Counted from the first letter of the stretch, positions 30,752-39,794 are shown. The stretch is 64,000 nt of DNA from Pycnococcus provasolii (GCA_049487715.1 CP150566.1:248001-312000), one strand, 5' to 3'. The notes: generated by a model not told the origin, from the letters alone. Numbers and translations are program-made.

Positions 30752-31764
30752 AAGCGACCAATTTGCCACGCTCCCTCTGTCCGTACCCACAAGGTTTGCC
30801 CGATCGCAGCCTGTACACGGTCACTCGAAGTATGCAAGGTAGTGGAGAAGATCGCCGCATGCCAATGAGTGCGAGGACGATGGATCTGGTCATGGAATCA
30901 GACGGACGTGTGGTGACGACACGGGAGAAAGAGATCATCGAGCTGCAAGAACGGCAGTGGCGTCGTAGTCCCTGGGGATTTCGCGACATCCGACAGGAAA
31001 TCACGGCAGGAACACCAGCCACAGCACGCATCATCCAAGGTGAAGCTCCTCGGCAGCGTGATCTCTACCCGTTTCTCGTGTACTTCCCCGAAGGATGTGG
31101 CGGCACAATCATATCCCCAACGAAGATCCTCACAGCCGCGCACTGCATCGCCGGCGAGCGCACATTCGGCACGATCGCGCCAGGCAGCACTGCTCTGTTG
31201 GGATGCTACGCTCGTGGCACGGACTGTGGGGAGAGCATTCGCGTCGCGAGCGTCAAGGCACATCCCGATTTCGATCTCAGGAAGGCGGAGTACAAGACGG
31301 ACAATGACGTGGCTGTGGTGACTCTCGAGCGCCCGACATCCTATCCAGCCGTTCGCACGGCGGCAGATCCTGAGATGTTCGGTGCTTACTATCGCAAGGA
31401 CAATGCCGCCGTCATCATGGGATGGGGCACGACGCGGGAGGGTGACCGTAATTCCGTGGCAAACACTGTGCGACATGCAGAATTGAAGCTCGTGAGTGAT
31501 CAAATGTGTCGGCAAGTGTACGGAAGTCGATCTCTAACACGGCAGATGTTTTGCGCGGGTGGTGATGGAAAGGACAGCTGCCAAGGTGATAGCGGTGGAC
31601 CTCTGATTGTGAATCCGAAATGCGGCGGCGACGAGGTGGTGCAGCTTGGCGTTGTGAGCTGGGGCCGTGGATGCGGACGTACGGGAGTTCCTGGGGTTTA
31701 CACCAACTTGGCGAGCGAGAAGATTGCAAAGTTTGTGTACGACGAGTGGAAGAACGATAACTGA
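29950..31764 (+). CDS. Secreted trypsin-family (S1A) serine protease 1
   Basis: A 604-aa protein with a signal peptide (about 1-30, KLLLLVVLITLFVV core) followed by an acidic Asp/Asn-rich segment, a long basic middle region and a C-terminal S1A domain from about residue 365. The triad is visible: LTAAHC His398, NDVAVV Asp453, GDSGGP Ser548. Cys pairs are in family positions and the domain ends PGVYTNLASEKIAKFVYDEW. There is no standard R-IVGG activation site; PATARIIQGEAPRQRDLYPF contains R-IIQG, a plausible cleavage site. A Thr-run microsatellite occurs near 30715-30750. It is tail to tail with protease 2, whose last 200 bp are nearly identical. Confidence 0.9.
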
Positions 31765-32012
31765 AGGAGGAGGAGGAGGAAAAGAACTGGAGGAGGAGAA
31801 CTAGGGTGCTAGTTAGGATATGGCGGACGGGAGTTTTGTCAGTTGAGCGAGTGGCGAGAGAGCTTGTGTGAGTGAGGGTGGATGAGTTTTTGTAAGGTTG
31901 CTGTGATTGCTCAACATTCAGTAATGGAATGTACTTTACGGCCGCTCTCTGAATTCGAGGTTAGTCCAAACACACGACCTTTCACAAGCATTTCACGGCC
32001 TTGCATCACGGT
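31765..32012. other. 3' flank of protease 1
   Basis: Begins with a GGA-rich run, has TGTAA near 31892 (possible poly(A) signal) and leads to the left arm of the inverted repeat. Confidence 0.4.
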
Positions 32013-32478
32013 CACCATGACACTACGACAATCCATCGTGAATTCGATGTATTTACCCGACATTTCGGTTATCGCGAGGTCGGCGGTTCGATCCCGTCAG
32101 GCTGAGATTCTTTCTCAAGAGGAAATATTCTCATACATTACTGTCAGCCTTAGCTCAGTTGGCTAGAGCGTGCGACTGTTAGTTCAACAGTTTTTTTTTG
32201 CTGCGCGCGGACTCGAAGAACAAGGAGGATGGTTACGAAAATCTTGATTAAGCTCTTTTTTTAAAAAACTAAAATTGGTTTGTTTGTCAAACTTAAGGTC
32301 AAAACCAGGCCGGGTATATGCAACTAATGCAAGCGTTTAGTACTTATCGTATGATAAGTACTTACATCGAACATTCCTACCCGCCTTGAGCACACACGAA
32401 GCTGCATTTGCATGCGCGCGTTGTTCAGCTTGAGCACGCAGGCGTGCAACTTCTCAAAAAACTCCTCGCACAGGGTGT
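32013..32478 (+). repeat. Left arm of a 0.46-kb inverted repeat
   Basis: Matches the reverse complement of 36091-36551 along nearly its whole length with scattered substitutions and small indels. It begins CACCATGACACTACGA and ends CTCCTCGCACAGGGTG. Each arm carries a permuted tRNA-Asn gene, and a short palindrome TAAGTACTTATC/GATAAGTACTTA lies at about 32337-32366. The arms enclose 3.6 kb with protease 2. Confidence 0.88.
32071..32181 (+). tRNA. trnN-GUU: Permuted tRNA-Asn(GTT), copy 1
   Basis: The 3' half (32071-32106) lies upstream of the 5' half (32144-32181), with 37 nt between. Joined as 5' half + 3' half they make a 74-nt cloverleaf: acceptor stem TCAGCCT/AGGCTGA perfectly paired, discriminator G, D arm GCTC/GAGC, anticodon stem TGCGA/TCGCG, loop CTGTTAA with anticodon GTT, and T stem GGCGG/CCGTC with loop TTCGATC. 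The break falls at position 37/38, the usual eukaryotic tRNA intron site. A box (TTAGCTCAGTTGG) and B box (GGTTCGATCC) are intact but in reversed order. A T9 run (32191-32199) is a Pol III terminator. The trailer contains AACAG, complementary to the loop CTGTT, as in spliced pre-tRNAs. Confidence 0.9.
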
Positions 32479-32520
32479 GCCACAAAAATCAAGAAACAAT
32501 AACTCCCTCGTATGTACCTC

Positions 32521-34437
32521 CTAGTTATTGTTCCTCCACTCGTCGTACACAAACTTTGCAACCTGCTCGTCCGCCAAGTTGGTGTAAACCCCAGGAACTC
32601 CCATACGTCCGCATCCATTGCCAAAGCTCACAACGCCAAGCTGCACCACCTCGTCGCCGCCGCATTTCGGATTCACAATCAGAGGTCCACCGCTATCACC
32701 TTGGCAGCTGTCCTTTCCATCACCACCAGCGCAAAACATCTGCCGTGTTAGAGTTCGACTTCCGTATCGACTTCGACACAACTCGTCACTCACGAGCTGT
32801 ATCTCTGCATGACGCATCATGTTTGCCGCATTGCCTTTCTCCCGCGTCGTGCCCCATCCCATGATGACGGCGGCATTGTTTTCACGATAGTATGCGCCAA
32901 GCTCCTGATTCGCGACACGAACAGCCGGGGAACTCGTCGGGCGCGCGAGTGTCAAGACGGCGACGTCGTTGGTGAGACTTTTTGTCCTCTGGAACTGCCA
33001 TCCAGGATGCACCGCGATGCGTGCAATGGGTATTTCTTCGCGGCAGTTCTTTCCGCGCTCGTGGCACCCAAAGTATGCCTTGGAACCGACTTTTAAACCT
33101 TTCGACATTCCGGGCTGAGCAATGCAGTGCGCGGCTGTGAGAACCTTCGTAGGACCAATCACGGATCCGCCACAGCCACCGAGGAACACCAGAAAGGGGT
33201 AGAGATCGGGACGCAAGGTCACTTCGCCACTGATTATGCGAAGTGTTGAATCTCCTGAGTCAATGCGCGATACGGCATCATCCGAGTCGTCGTCGGGTGG
33301 GAGAATAAGCTCGCCGTTGTCGTCAATGTACAGGCTGAACGAGTTTTCATCGCTCATGGGCATCACCGGGGTCGTCGCGTTGTCGCCGTCGTTACTCCGA
33401 AGCAGACGAGTGGTGACGGTGGCAGGCAATGGCGATCGTTCTGGAAGGTTCCTTGGATAGTCACAAGTGGACGTCGGCAGCCTTCGGGTCACTGATGATG
33501 CGTCTGGAAGTTGTTGTGCAGATCCGGGCTGCGGGTAGCCAAGCGACGGGTCGTAGTAAGGCATTCCTGTTGACATCGGCGGCACTCCTCCTCCTCCACT
33601 TCCGTATCCAGGTTCGTATGGGTTGCGATCGACGCTGTACGGCATGTTATAGGAGGAGTATGGTGACATCGGGTTATTCGGGTATGACGATCCGCCGAAA
33701 TGCGACGGTCGTCCATACGGGTTCAACGGACGAGGTCCGTTGTTGTAGCCATCATAGTAGCCTCCTCCTGGTCCTCCTCCGACAAATGGCGGTGGCTGCG
33801 AGTAGGCGGAGCCTCCTCCTTGTTGTTGTCCTCCATAGCCTCCGACTGTTCCGCCACCACCAGGTGGTGGCAGAACCTGTGGTGCTGGCTGAACCTGTGG
33901 TGCTGGCTGAACCTGTTGTTGCTGAACCGGTGGTTGTCGAATCGGTGGTGGTGGCCGAACCGATGATGCCAGAAGCGGTGGTGGTGGTGGTGGCGGGAAA
34001 AATGGTGATCCGCCAAGACCGCCAAAGAAAGCGCTTGTAACAGCGTTCAACATAGGGAAGAGTAGTCCGAAACGCAGTTCCTCATCGTCTTCCGGCCCAG
34101 GCGCAAAACCACTATCGACTTCTTCCACTTGTTCTTGGGGGACACGCGCCGCCGCCGCCGCCGAGGGCGGCGCCGGAGCGGGCGCCGGAGGCGACGTCGA
34201 CGTCGACGCCGAGGGCGGAGCCGGAGTGGCTTCATCACGATCAACATCTTCGACTTCGTAGTAGTCGTACACCACTGGTTCATCACTCTGGGCGCGGACG
34301 TAAGTGACTGAGCCTGAGTGGACCGATGTCGTGACGACGAGGAAGAGAGACATAAGCAGAGTAGTGATAAGCAGCATCGTGAACGCGACACGTGTGTTGA
34401 CGAGACGACGTGTGCTGCTGAAGTCGTTCCTCATCAT
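32521..34437 (-). CDS. Secreted or membrane-anchored trypsin-family (S1A) serine protease 2
   Basis: A 638-aa protein starting MMRNDFSSTRRL with a hydrophobic helix (about 22-45, TMLLITTLLMSLFLVVTTSV) that is a signal peptide or type II anchor. A Pro/Gly/Gln/Tyr-rich low-complexity region fills about 70-320. The C-terminal S1A domain has His437 (TAAHC), Asp491 (NDVAVL) and Ser582 (GDSGGP); a possible activation site is R-IISGE. The C-terminal 65 residues are almost the same as protease 1, also at DNA level, while the N-terminal regions differ. The frame is open to 34464 but that codon is GTG; 34437 is the first ATG. It lies between the inverted-repeat arms. Confidence 0.88.
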   Translation of the reverse strand: MMRNDFSSTRRLVNTRVAFTMLLITTLLMSLFLVVTTSVHSGSVTYVRAQSDEPVVYDYYEVEDVDRDEATPAPPSASTSTSPPAPAPAPPSAAAAARVPQEQVEEVDSGFAPGPEDDEELRFGLLFPMLNAVTSAFFGGLGGSPFFPPPPPPPLLASSVRPPPPIRQPPVQQQQVQPAPQVQPAPQVLPPPGGGGTVGGYGGQQQGGGSAYSQPPPFVGGGPGGGYYDGYNNGPRPLNPYGRPSHFGGSSYPNNPMSPYSSYNMPYSVDRNPYEPGYGSGGGGVPPMSTGMPYYDPSLGYPQPGSAQQLPDASSVTRRLPTSTCDYPRNLPERSPLPATVTTRLLRSNDGDNATTPVMPMSDENSFSLYIDDNGELILPPDDDSDDAVSRIDSGDSTLRIISGEVTLRPDLYPFLVFLGGCGGSVIGPTKVLTAAHCIAQPGMSKGLKVGSKAYFGCHERGKNCREEIPIARIAVHPGWQFQRTKSLTNDVAVLTLARPTSSPAVRVANQELGAYYRENNAAVIMGWGTTREKGNAANMMRHAEIQLVSDELCRSRYGSRTLTRQMFCAGGDGKDSCQGDSGGPLIVNPKCGGDEVVQLGVVSFGNGCGRMGVPGVYTNLADEQVAKFVYDEWRNNN

Positions 34438-34881
34438 CGTCACTCGTGAAAAGAAAACCTCCACAGCCCGGAATCGCAGTCAGTGAGTGACGATGATGAC
34501 AAGGTTTTCAAGGGACAGGGAGGGGGGAATACGGCGGGGCCGGGGGGGGAGCGATCGATCGATGTGCAAGTGGGAAGCTGAAAAATGTGATTTCGTTCGG
34601 GAAGAAAATCTGATAGGGGGATGGTGTCATGGTGACAGAAATTGAAATTCGGGGATGGAATTCAGAAATCGAAAAAGTGGGGAAAATTGAAAAAGCAATC
34701 CCGAAATCTCTCATTTTAGATTCTACTGTTTGACTGTAAATATCGTTCGCGTTCGGGGTTGGAGATCCGTTAAAATGGGGGACTCTTTGCAAAGTGCGAT
34801 TTTGCGGGGCAATTAATTTTGTAGTTCAGTTGTTGTGACTTGTGAATATCCTGACTGTACCATGTTTCATCTTTTGGTTCC
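34438..34881. other. Spacer upstream of protease 2
   Basis: Contains a C/G-run rich block (34515-34555), CGATCGATCGATG near 34553, and TTCGGGGTT at 34752-34760. Probable shared promoter region for protease 2 and the small gene at 34882. No further gene seen. Confidence 0.4.
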
Positions 34882-35154
34882 ATGCGCCCGCTCCTGCTCC
34901 TAATAGTTGTTGAGATCCTGCTGCTTCATGGTGCCGTCGTCTACGCGGCGAAGTGCAAAGATGGCGAACCGTGCGAACAAGTAGGAAGCTCGTTATATCC
35001 CATATCATCAGCATCAGCTTCTTTGGGCGCCCGCGCTCGGAAATGTCACGCTCGCGCAGGCAGTGAGCGAGTGAGAGATTTGGATTGGGGGTTTGATTGT
35101 GGGATTGGAGCTCGCAGACCCCCCCGAATCTATTTTGTTGCCCCTGGGTGGTGA
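34882..35154 (+). CDS. Signal-peptide-bearing 90-aa reading frame, possibly a first exon
   Basis: Starts MRPLLLLIVVEILLLHGAVV, a clear signal peptide, then YAAKCKDGEPCEQ. After that a GT (34981, GTAGGA) could be a donor, and the following residues look non-coding, so the true product may be longer and spliced. No downstream exon was identified. Family unknown. Confidence 0.35.
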   Translation: MRPLLLLIVVEILLLHGAVVYAAKCKDGEPCEQVGSSLYPISSASASLGARARKCHARAGSERVRDLDWGFDCGIGARRPPRIYFVAPGW

Positions 35155-35287
35155 TGGTTTGCCTTCCCCACCCAGAGTACGTCTTGAGTTGGGAAAGCGA
35201 CAGACCCGACCAATCAGACCACGTCTTGGCTGTCACGCTGTGTTGGGGGATGGAATAATTGGGGGTTATTCAGTTCTATGTTAAGGA

Positions 35288-35365
35288 ATCACGTGATACC
35301 TCCTGAGGGATCACGTGATACCCGAAAGGGCTGAATCACGTGATACCTGGAAGGGATCACGTGAC
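35288..35365. promoter_or_regulatory. Cluster of four ATCACGTGAT palindromes (G-box core)
   Basis: ATCACGTGAT occurs at 35288-35297, 35310-35319 and 35335-35344, and ATCACGTGAC at 35356-35365; a fifth CACGTG is at 35499-35504. Spacing between neighbours is 21-25 bp, about two helical turns. CACGTG is the core bound by bHLH and bZIP factors. No obvious gene start follows immediately, so a target cannot be named. Confidence 0.6.
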
Positions 35366-35718
35366 CCCTTGAAAGAAAGAGGGAGCTCGGAGAAGCCTCC
35401 CTCCCCCACCTTGTAAGGGAAGGTGGGTTCCGTGGTGGAAACAACCACGTACGGAGTTGATTATTGTTGTTAAGTGTTATCTCGTGTAACACTAGTGTCA
35501 CGTGGTTGCCACGGCACCACGCCACCTCCAACACCCTTTTTTTTTTTGTTCAGGTGTGTGTTCACCAAGCCAATAGAGTCAAGGTTCTGGAACAGTAACA
35601 CCAACACCACTAGCGGGTTGACCTAACGGTCATCTTATCCTCGTTGTAAGTCAGACAAGAGCCCTTTAAGCCTTCACCTCTCTCTCACCTCTCCCCTCCT
35701 CCTTATCACCTTAACAAC

Positions 35719-36113
35719 GTGCGCTACCCACCATCATGCGCCACGTCCACGTATTGCCACCTGCATCCACCGCCTCGGTTGCGATGTCCTCCAACATGCA
35801 ACCGAAAGTCCGTAGCCCCAACCGACACCGCCAAGTGGATCCGGTCCCCAAACACACCCGACACACGCCTCACATTTCGCGCACACGTTGCGACGCGAAC
35901 ACGCAAATCCACGCGCATGACGTTGACGACCTACCCTTGGTAGATTGCCAATCCCATCGCCGGAGCAGCACGCGGCATCGTTGCACGCTCGAACACGGAC
36001 TTACCTGCCCCGGAGGTTTCGACCGAGGTAAAAGACACCGTTCGCGAAATACTGGTGCAAGACCAAGAACGACGGCTTGGGCAGCTCAGGCACCCTGTGC
36101 GAGGAGGTTTTTG
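35719..36113 (+). pseudogene. Coding-like fragment truncated by the inverted repeat
   Basis: One frame runs from about 35719 with an in-frame TAG at 35941 and ends at TGA near 36112. The part after the TAG (IANPIAGAARGIVARSNTDL, then VKDTVREILVQDQERRLGQL) has protein-like composition, and GGTAG before it could be a splice acceptor. The end runs into the right inverted-repeat arm. Upstream sequence is basic and less convincing. Family unknown; probably a gene remnant. Confidence 0.35.
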
Positions 36114-36551
36114 AGAAGTTGCACGCATGCGTGCTCAGGTTGATTTGCAGCTCCGTGTGTGCTCAAGCCGGGTAGGAATGTTCGATGTAAGTACTTATCA
36201 TACGATAAGTACTTAACGCTTGCATTAGTTGCATACAAACCCGGCCTGGTTTTGACCTTAAGTTTGACAACCAATTTTAGTTTAAAAAAAAAGAGAGCTT
36301 AATCAAGATTTTCGTAACCACTTTCCTTGTTCTCCGCGCGCAGCAAAAAAAAAACTGTTGATAACAGTCGCACGCTCTAGCCAACTGAGCTAAGGCTGAC
36401 AGTAATGTATGAGAATATTTCCTCAAGGTGTGAGAGTATTTCCTCTTGAGAAAGAATCTCAGCCTGACGGGATCGAACCGCCGACCTCGCGATAACCGGA
36501 TTGTCGGGTAAATACATCGAATTCACGATGGATCGTCGTAGTGTCATGGTG
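36091..36551 (-). repeat. Right arm of the 0.46-kb inverted repeat
   Basis: Reverse complement of 32013-32478 with small differences, including an extra 21 nt inside the permuted tRNA gene. The palindrome GATAAGTACTTA/TAAGTACTTATC lies at about 36186-36213. The outer end is 140 bp before the rubredoxin start. Confidence 0.88.
36362..36493 (-). tRNA. trnN-GUU: Permuted tRNA-Asn(GTT), copy 2
   Basis: On the minus strand the 3' half is 36493-36458 and the 5' half 36399-36362. Both halves are identical in all 74 positions to copy 1. The intervening segment is 58 nt instead of 37, owing to a 21-nt partial tandem duplication containing GAGGAAATACTCTC. The terminator is a run of ten T on the coding strand (36354-36345). 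The trailer again contains AACAG, complementary to the anticodon loop. Confidence 0.9.
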
Positions 36552-36688
36552 TCGGAGCGGGTGTGACATGGGTAATGAAGAAGAGCGTGCAGTCCCTGTC
36601 ATGCATCCCTGGGATGGCGTCTGTGTGGCTCTCCCTCGCTCTTGCAGTATCTTCCTTCCTCATTTCTATCTATCTTTTTGCGCTCAAG

Positions 36689-37213
36689 ATGGTGCTGACG
36701 CTGCGAACAACAACAACCCGTGTGGCGTCGGCGGCTGCTCCACGACAACGCCACCACACCACTGCTCCTCGTCGAGCCACTACTCGTCGGCAGGCGAACA
36801 CAGAGCCGCCGTCATCCTCTGTGGACCCGGCGACGATCGACGCGGATGCCGTGTACACGGGCGAGCCTGAAGTCGCCGCAAACGAAAGGCCGTCTGAGAA
36901 GTTTATGGTTCGCGACGGCAAGTTTCAGTGCACGAAGTGCAACTACGAGTACGACTCTTCGCGAGGTGATCCGGAGTACCCCGTTTCAGCAGGCACGAAC
37001 TTTGCAAACTTGCCTGATGACTGGACGTGTCCTACGTGTGGTTCCGCCAAGGCGCAGTTCAGCGTATCTCGCGAGGTGATTGCGGGTTTCGAGCAGAACC
37101 AGGGATACGGTTTTGGAACGAACAGCATGACTGGTGGTCAGAAGTCGTCGCTTATCTACGGCGCGCTGGCTTTCTTTTTCGCCTTGTTTCTTCTCGGGTA
37201 CCTGCTCGACTAA
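36689..37213 (+). CDS. RBD1: Membrane-anchored rubredoxin, plastid (RBD1/RubA type)
   Basis: A 174-aa protein. Residues 1-40 are Thr/Arg/Ala-rich, a plastid transit peptide. A rubredoxin fold follows with FQCTKCNYEYDSSRGDPEYP and LPDDWTCPTCGSAKAQF, giving the four iron-binding Cys in two CxxC pairs. The C-terminus is one membrane helix (SLIYGALAFFFALFLLGYLL). This is the layout of RBD1/RubA, needed for photosystem II assembly in cyanobacteria, algae and plants. The start at 36689 was chosen because it gives the transit peptide; upstream in-frame sequence (from 36575) would add a hydrophobic stretch. Confidence 0.88.
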   Translation: MVLTLRTTTTRVASAAAPRQRHHTTAPRRATTRRQANTEPPSSSVDPATIDADAVYTGEPEVAANERPSEKFMVRDGKFQCTKCNYEYDSSRGDPEYPVSAGTNFANLPDDWTCPTCGSAKAQFSVSREVIAGFEQNQGYGFGTNSMTGGQKSSLIYGALAFFFALFLLGYLLD

Positions 37214-37698
37214 GAAACCAAACGTGACCCTGGAGACACACATACATACTATGTGTATGGTGGACACGACGTACGATGACGACACGGGTCCCATTCACAC
37301 TACTACAGTATGAGTAACTTCTCTCTGAGCCTTCTCTTCTGAGAAACTACGATAAACCCGAACTACCCTACGATAAATACAAGTATAACCAACCAACCAA
37401 TAACAACAACAACAGCAACAAACTCACATTCCGAAATCAGACGCCATAGAATCATAATATCACAACTTCCCCCTCCCTCTGTCCCTAACCCTATCGTAGT
37501 TGTAACCCTAACCCTAAACCCTAACCTCCTGTTGTTTCGTTGTGGTTCCTTCCCGCCGCACCCCCCCCCCCCCCTGGTGATTTCGTTCGTCACTCCCGGG
37601 TAATAATTTCTTGTCCATTTAATTTTATTTTCATTTCTTATTTTTCACGCAGAGCAGAAGGAACGAATCTGTGGCGTCTCGCTCTCAGCCACTCACTA
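37214..37698. other. Spacer with telomere-type tract before the KH/WW gene
   Basis: Has CCCTAACCCTA and AACCCTAACCCTAAACCCTAA blocks at 37482-37527 and a C-run near 37560-37575. No gene seen. The tract lies about 170-215 bp upstream of the KH/WW start. Confidence 0.6.
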
Positions 37699-39029
37699 AT
37701 GTCCATGTCGTCATCCATGTTCCCACCACCACCTCAGGCTCATCCATCTCTGCAGATGCAGATGCAGATGCATGTATCTGCAGATCCACGCATGGTGGGA
37801 CCCATGGACTCGGTGGTGGTGCCCAAGGTCCACCACCACAGTCACAGTTAGCAGCACAACCACCACCGGCACTCTTAGGTGCGCCTCTCATCCCACCCGG
37901 CTTCGAGCAGTTCACGCAATACCACGCGTTTTTGAAATCTGACGCGCCGGCCATCGCTCTGCAGCTCGACGGACACCGCGCAGGACGACTCATTGGAAAA
38001 GGTGGCGAGAATATCAAGGCGCTCATGGAAGTTTCCACGTGCGAAATCAAGGTGGGAAACCGCGATCAGGACAACCCAGCCGCACTCCGCGCAGTCACGG
38101 TACGCGCGACAAACGCCACAACATACCAAGAAGCATACGCAAGACTTCAGCAAGGCATAAAAGCAATCTCGGAAAGTGCAGCGACGGAAACGATCGACGC
38201 GTCGAGGCAAGTCCGCCTCCCAGAGGAAGCAGCCAACCGCGTCTGCGGACCAAGTGGGCAGGGCACCTTTGCCATTGGCGCAAGAACGAACACGCAGGTG
38301 CACCTCGACCGCTCGCTAGGTGCACTCATCATCAGAGGACCCGCGCACGCGTGCATCGCCGCGTCTATCCTCGTGGACGACGTCGTCGCTGGCCGTGCGC
38401 CTACGCAGGCACTGCCACCACCTCCCCCTCCAGGCGGCGGCGGCGGGCCACCACCAAGCTTGCCCCAACCAAACTTGGGCAACCTCGTCAACGCGAACGT
38501 GCTCGCCGCCGCGAACGCCATGGCAGCTGCTACCCCTCCAACCACCAACTTCCCACCACCTCCTGTCGGGGGCCCACCGCCATCCACAAAAACACAACCC
38601 GCGGAGGTGCGCATGTTGGATGCGCAGGGAATGGCTGGCCGCATCATCGGAAAGGGCGGGGAGACGATCAAGGCGATCCAGGAACGCACGGGTGCGAAAG
38701 TGCAGGTGCTCGAGGAGGGCACGAAGGTGCGCATCGCGGGAGACCCGGGGCAGGTGGATGCGGCGACGGCGGAGGTGGAGCAGGTGATTGAGGAGTCGAA
38801 AGAATACTTCGCGAACAAGGATGCGCGACGCGCCGCGGCTGGAAATGGCGGCGGCGGCAGCGTCGTCAGCAGCTTTGGCGGAGGAAACAATTTCCCACCT
38901 CCACCTCCACTCCCATCCTCAGACGGCCCACTTCCCGAAGGCTGGGAAATACACAAAGACGACGAAGGCAACGGGTATTATTTCAACGTTCTCGACGGTC
39001 GCAGCCAGTGGACGCGCCCGACGGACTGA
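37699..39029 (+). CDS. KH-domain RNA-binding protein with C-terminal WW domain
   Basis: The long frame ending at 39029 has KH1 (LQLDGHRAGRLIGKGGENIK), a degenerate second KH (VRLPEEAANRVCGPSGQGTF), KH3 (EVRMLDAQGMAGRIIGKGGE) and a WW domain (LPEGWEIHKDDEGNGYYFNV, then SQWTRP), with Pro/Gly linkers. GxxG loops are intact in KH1 and KH3 (GKGG). This frame has no ATG upstream of KH1. The ATG at 37699 (MSMSSSMFPPPPQAHPSL) is in another frame; removing a 47 nt GTGGGA...ACAG intron (37795-37841) joins it in phase 0 and yields 427 aa. The domain content is certain, the 5' splice is inference. Likely a splicing or mRNA-binding factor. Confidence 0.82.
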
Positions 39030-39143
39030 CACCATCGCGACACCTATCGTAAATATGAACACCAAATATGAAAGTTCTTTTCTTTTTTCTTTTTTTGTTA
39101 CGACCCGTTCCACGTTCTATTCCCACACGCGTTCACCACGTGC

Positions 39144-39794
39144 TCACGCTCTGCGCGTTTGAAATCGGCTGTTGTACTCCGTGCCATCTGAGAATCGGTT
39201 GAAGCGTCCACTCTCCTTTGCCCAGTGGCTGTAGCTCTGCACCAGCTCCGGCTTCGGCTTCCTCGGCTTGAACGTGCTTGCAAATTCCGTCGGACTTGTG
39301 TCGGATGGCGGCCTGAAGGCTGACTTGGTGACGGACTCCCACTCCACCTTCACCGTCTCCGGGTTGACGACGTTGCGCGGCCCAGCCTTTGGCACTGGCA
39401 CACTTCCTCCCACCCCACTTCTCATTGCCGCACTCGCCGTCGTTTCGTACGCTGTCAAGATGCGCGGTCGTCGCGTCGCGTGGTGTCCTTTCGAGGCTGG
39501 GTGCGACCTGTCTTCGACCCAGTTGTCCTGAAGTGTGTGCTGCGTGAATGTCTTCTTCACACCACGCAGCGTGTTGGAACCCGGCCGATATGCGTGCAGC
39601 GCGAGCTTGAATGACACGACGGACGCCGCGTCGTCGTCCAATTTCTTGCTAAACTTTTCCGTCGCGTTTTGAATATTCTTTTGTGTGTGTCCTCGCGTCA
39701 AGCGCCTTTGAGCTGAAGTCGAGGTCGTGGTGAGTGCCTCACTCTCCGCAGCAGGCGCAGCGGCAGCAGGTGGTGGTGGTTCTTCTTCCGACAT
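39144..39794 (-). CDS. Hypothetical 216-aa basic protein
   Basis: Starts MSEEEPPPPAAAAPAAESEA and has a mostly disordered, Lys/Arg/Ser-rich composition with LQDNWVEDR, NPETVKVEWESVTKSAF and an end VQSYSHWAKESGRFNRFSDG. The short aromatic motifs resemble those of microtubule-associated flagellar proteins, but I do not recognise the family. The frame is open throughout with GC-rich third positions, so it is probably a real gene. It converges with the KH/WW gene (stops 115 bp apart). Confidence 0.6.
   Translation of the reverse strand: MSEEEPPPPAAAAPAAESEALTTTSTSAQRRLTRGHTQKNIQNATEKFSKKLDDDAASVVSFKLALHAYRPGSNTLRGVKKTFTQHTLQDNWVEDRSHPASKGHHATRRPRILTAYETTASAAMRSGVGGSVPVPKAGPRNVVNPETVKVEWESVTKSAFRPPSDTSPTEFASTFKPRKPKPELVQSYSHWAKESGRFNRFSDGTEYNSRFQTRRA

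Noticed and set aside
32171-32190. Reading the 5' tRNA half as an ordinary tRNA with loop TAGTTCA
   Set aside because: That fold has no 3' half downstream before the T-run terminator; only the permuted pairing gives acceptor and T stems.
35941-35943. In-frame TAG taken as a hint of stop-codon reassignment
   Set aside because: Other genes here use TAA, TGA and TAG as normal terminators (e.g. TAG ends protease 2), so a remnant or splice site is simpler.
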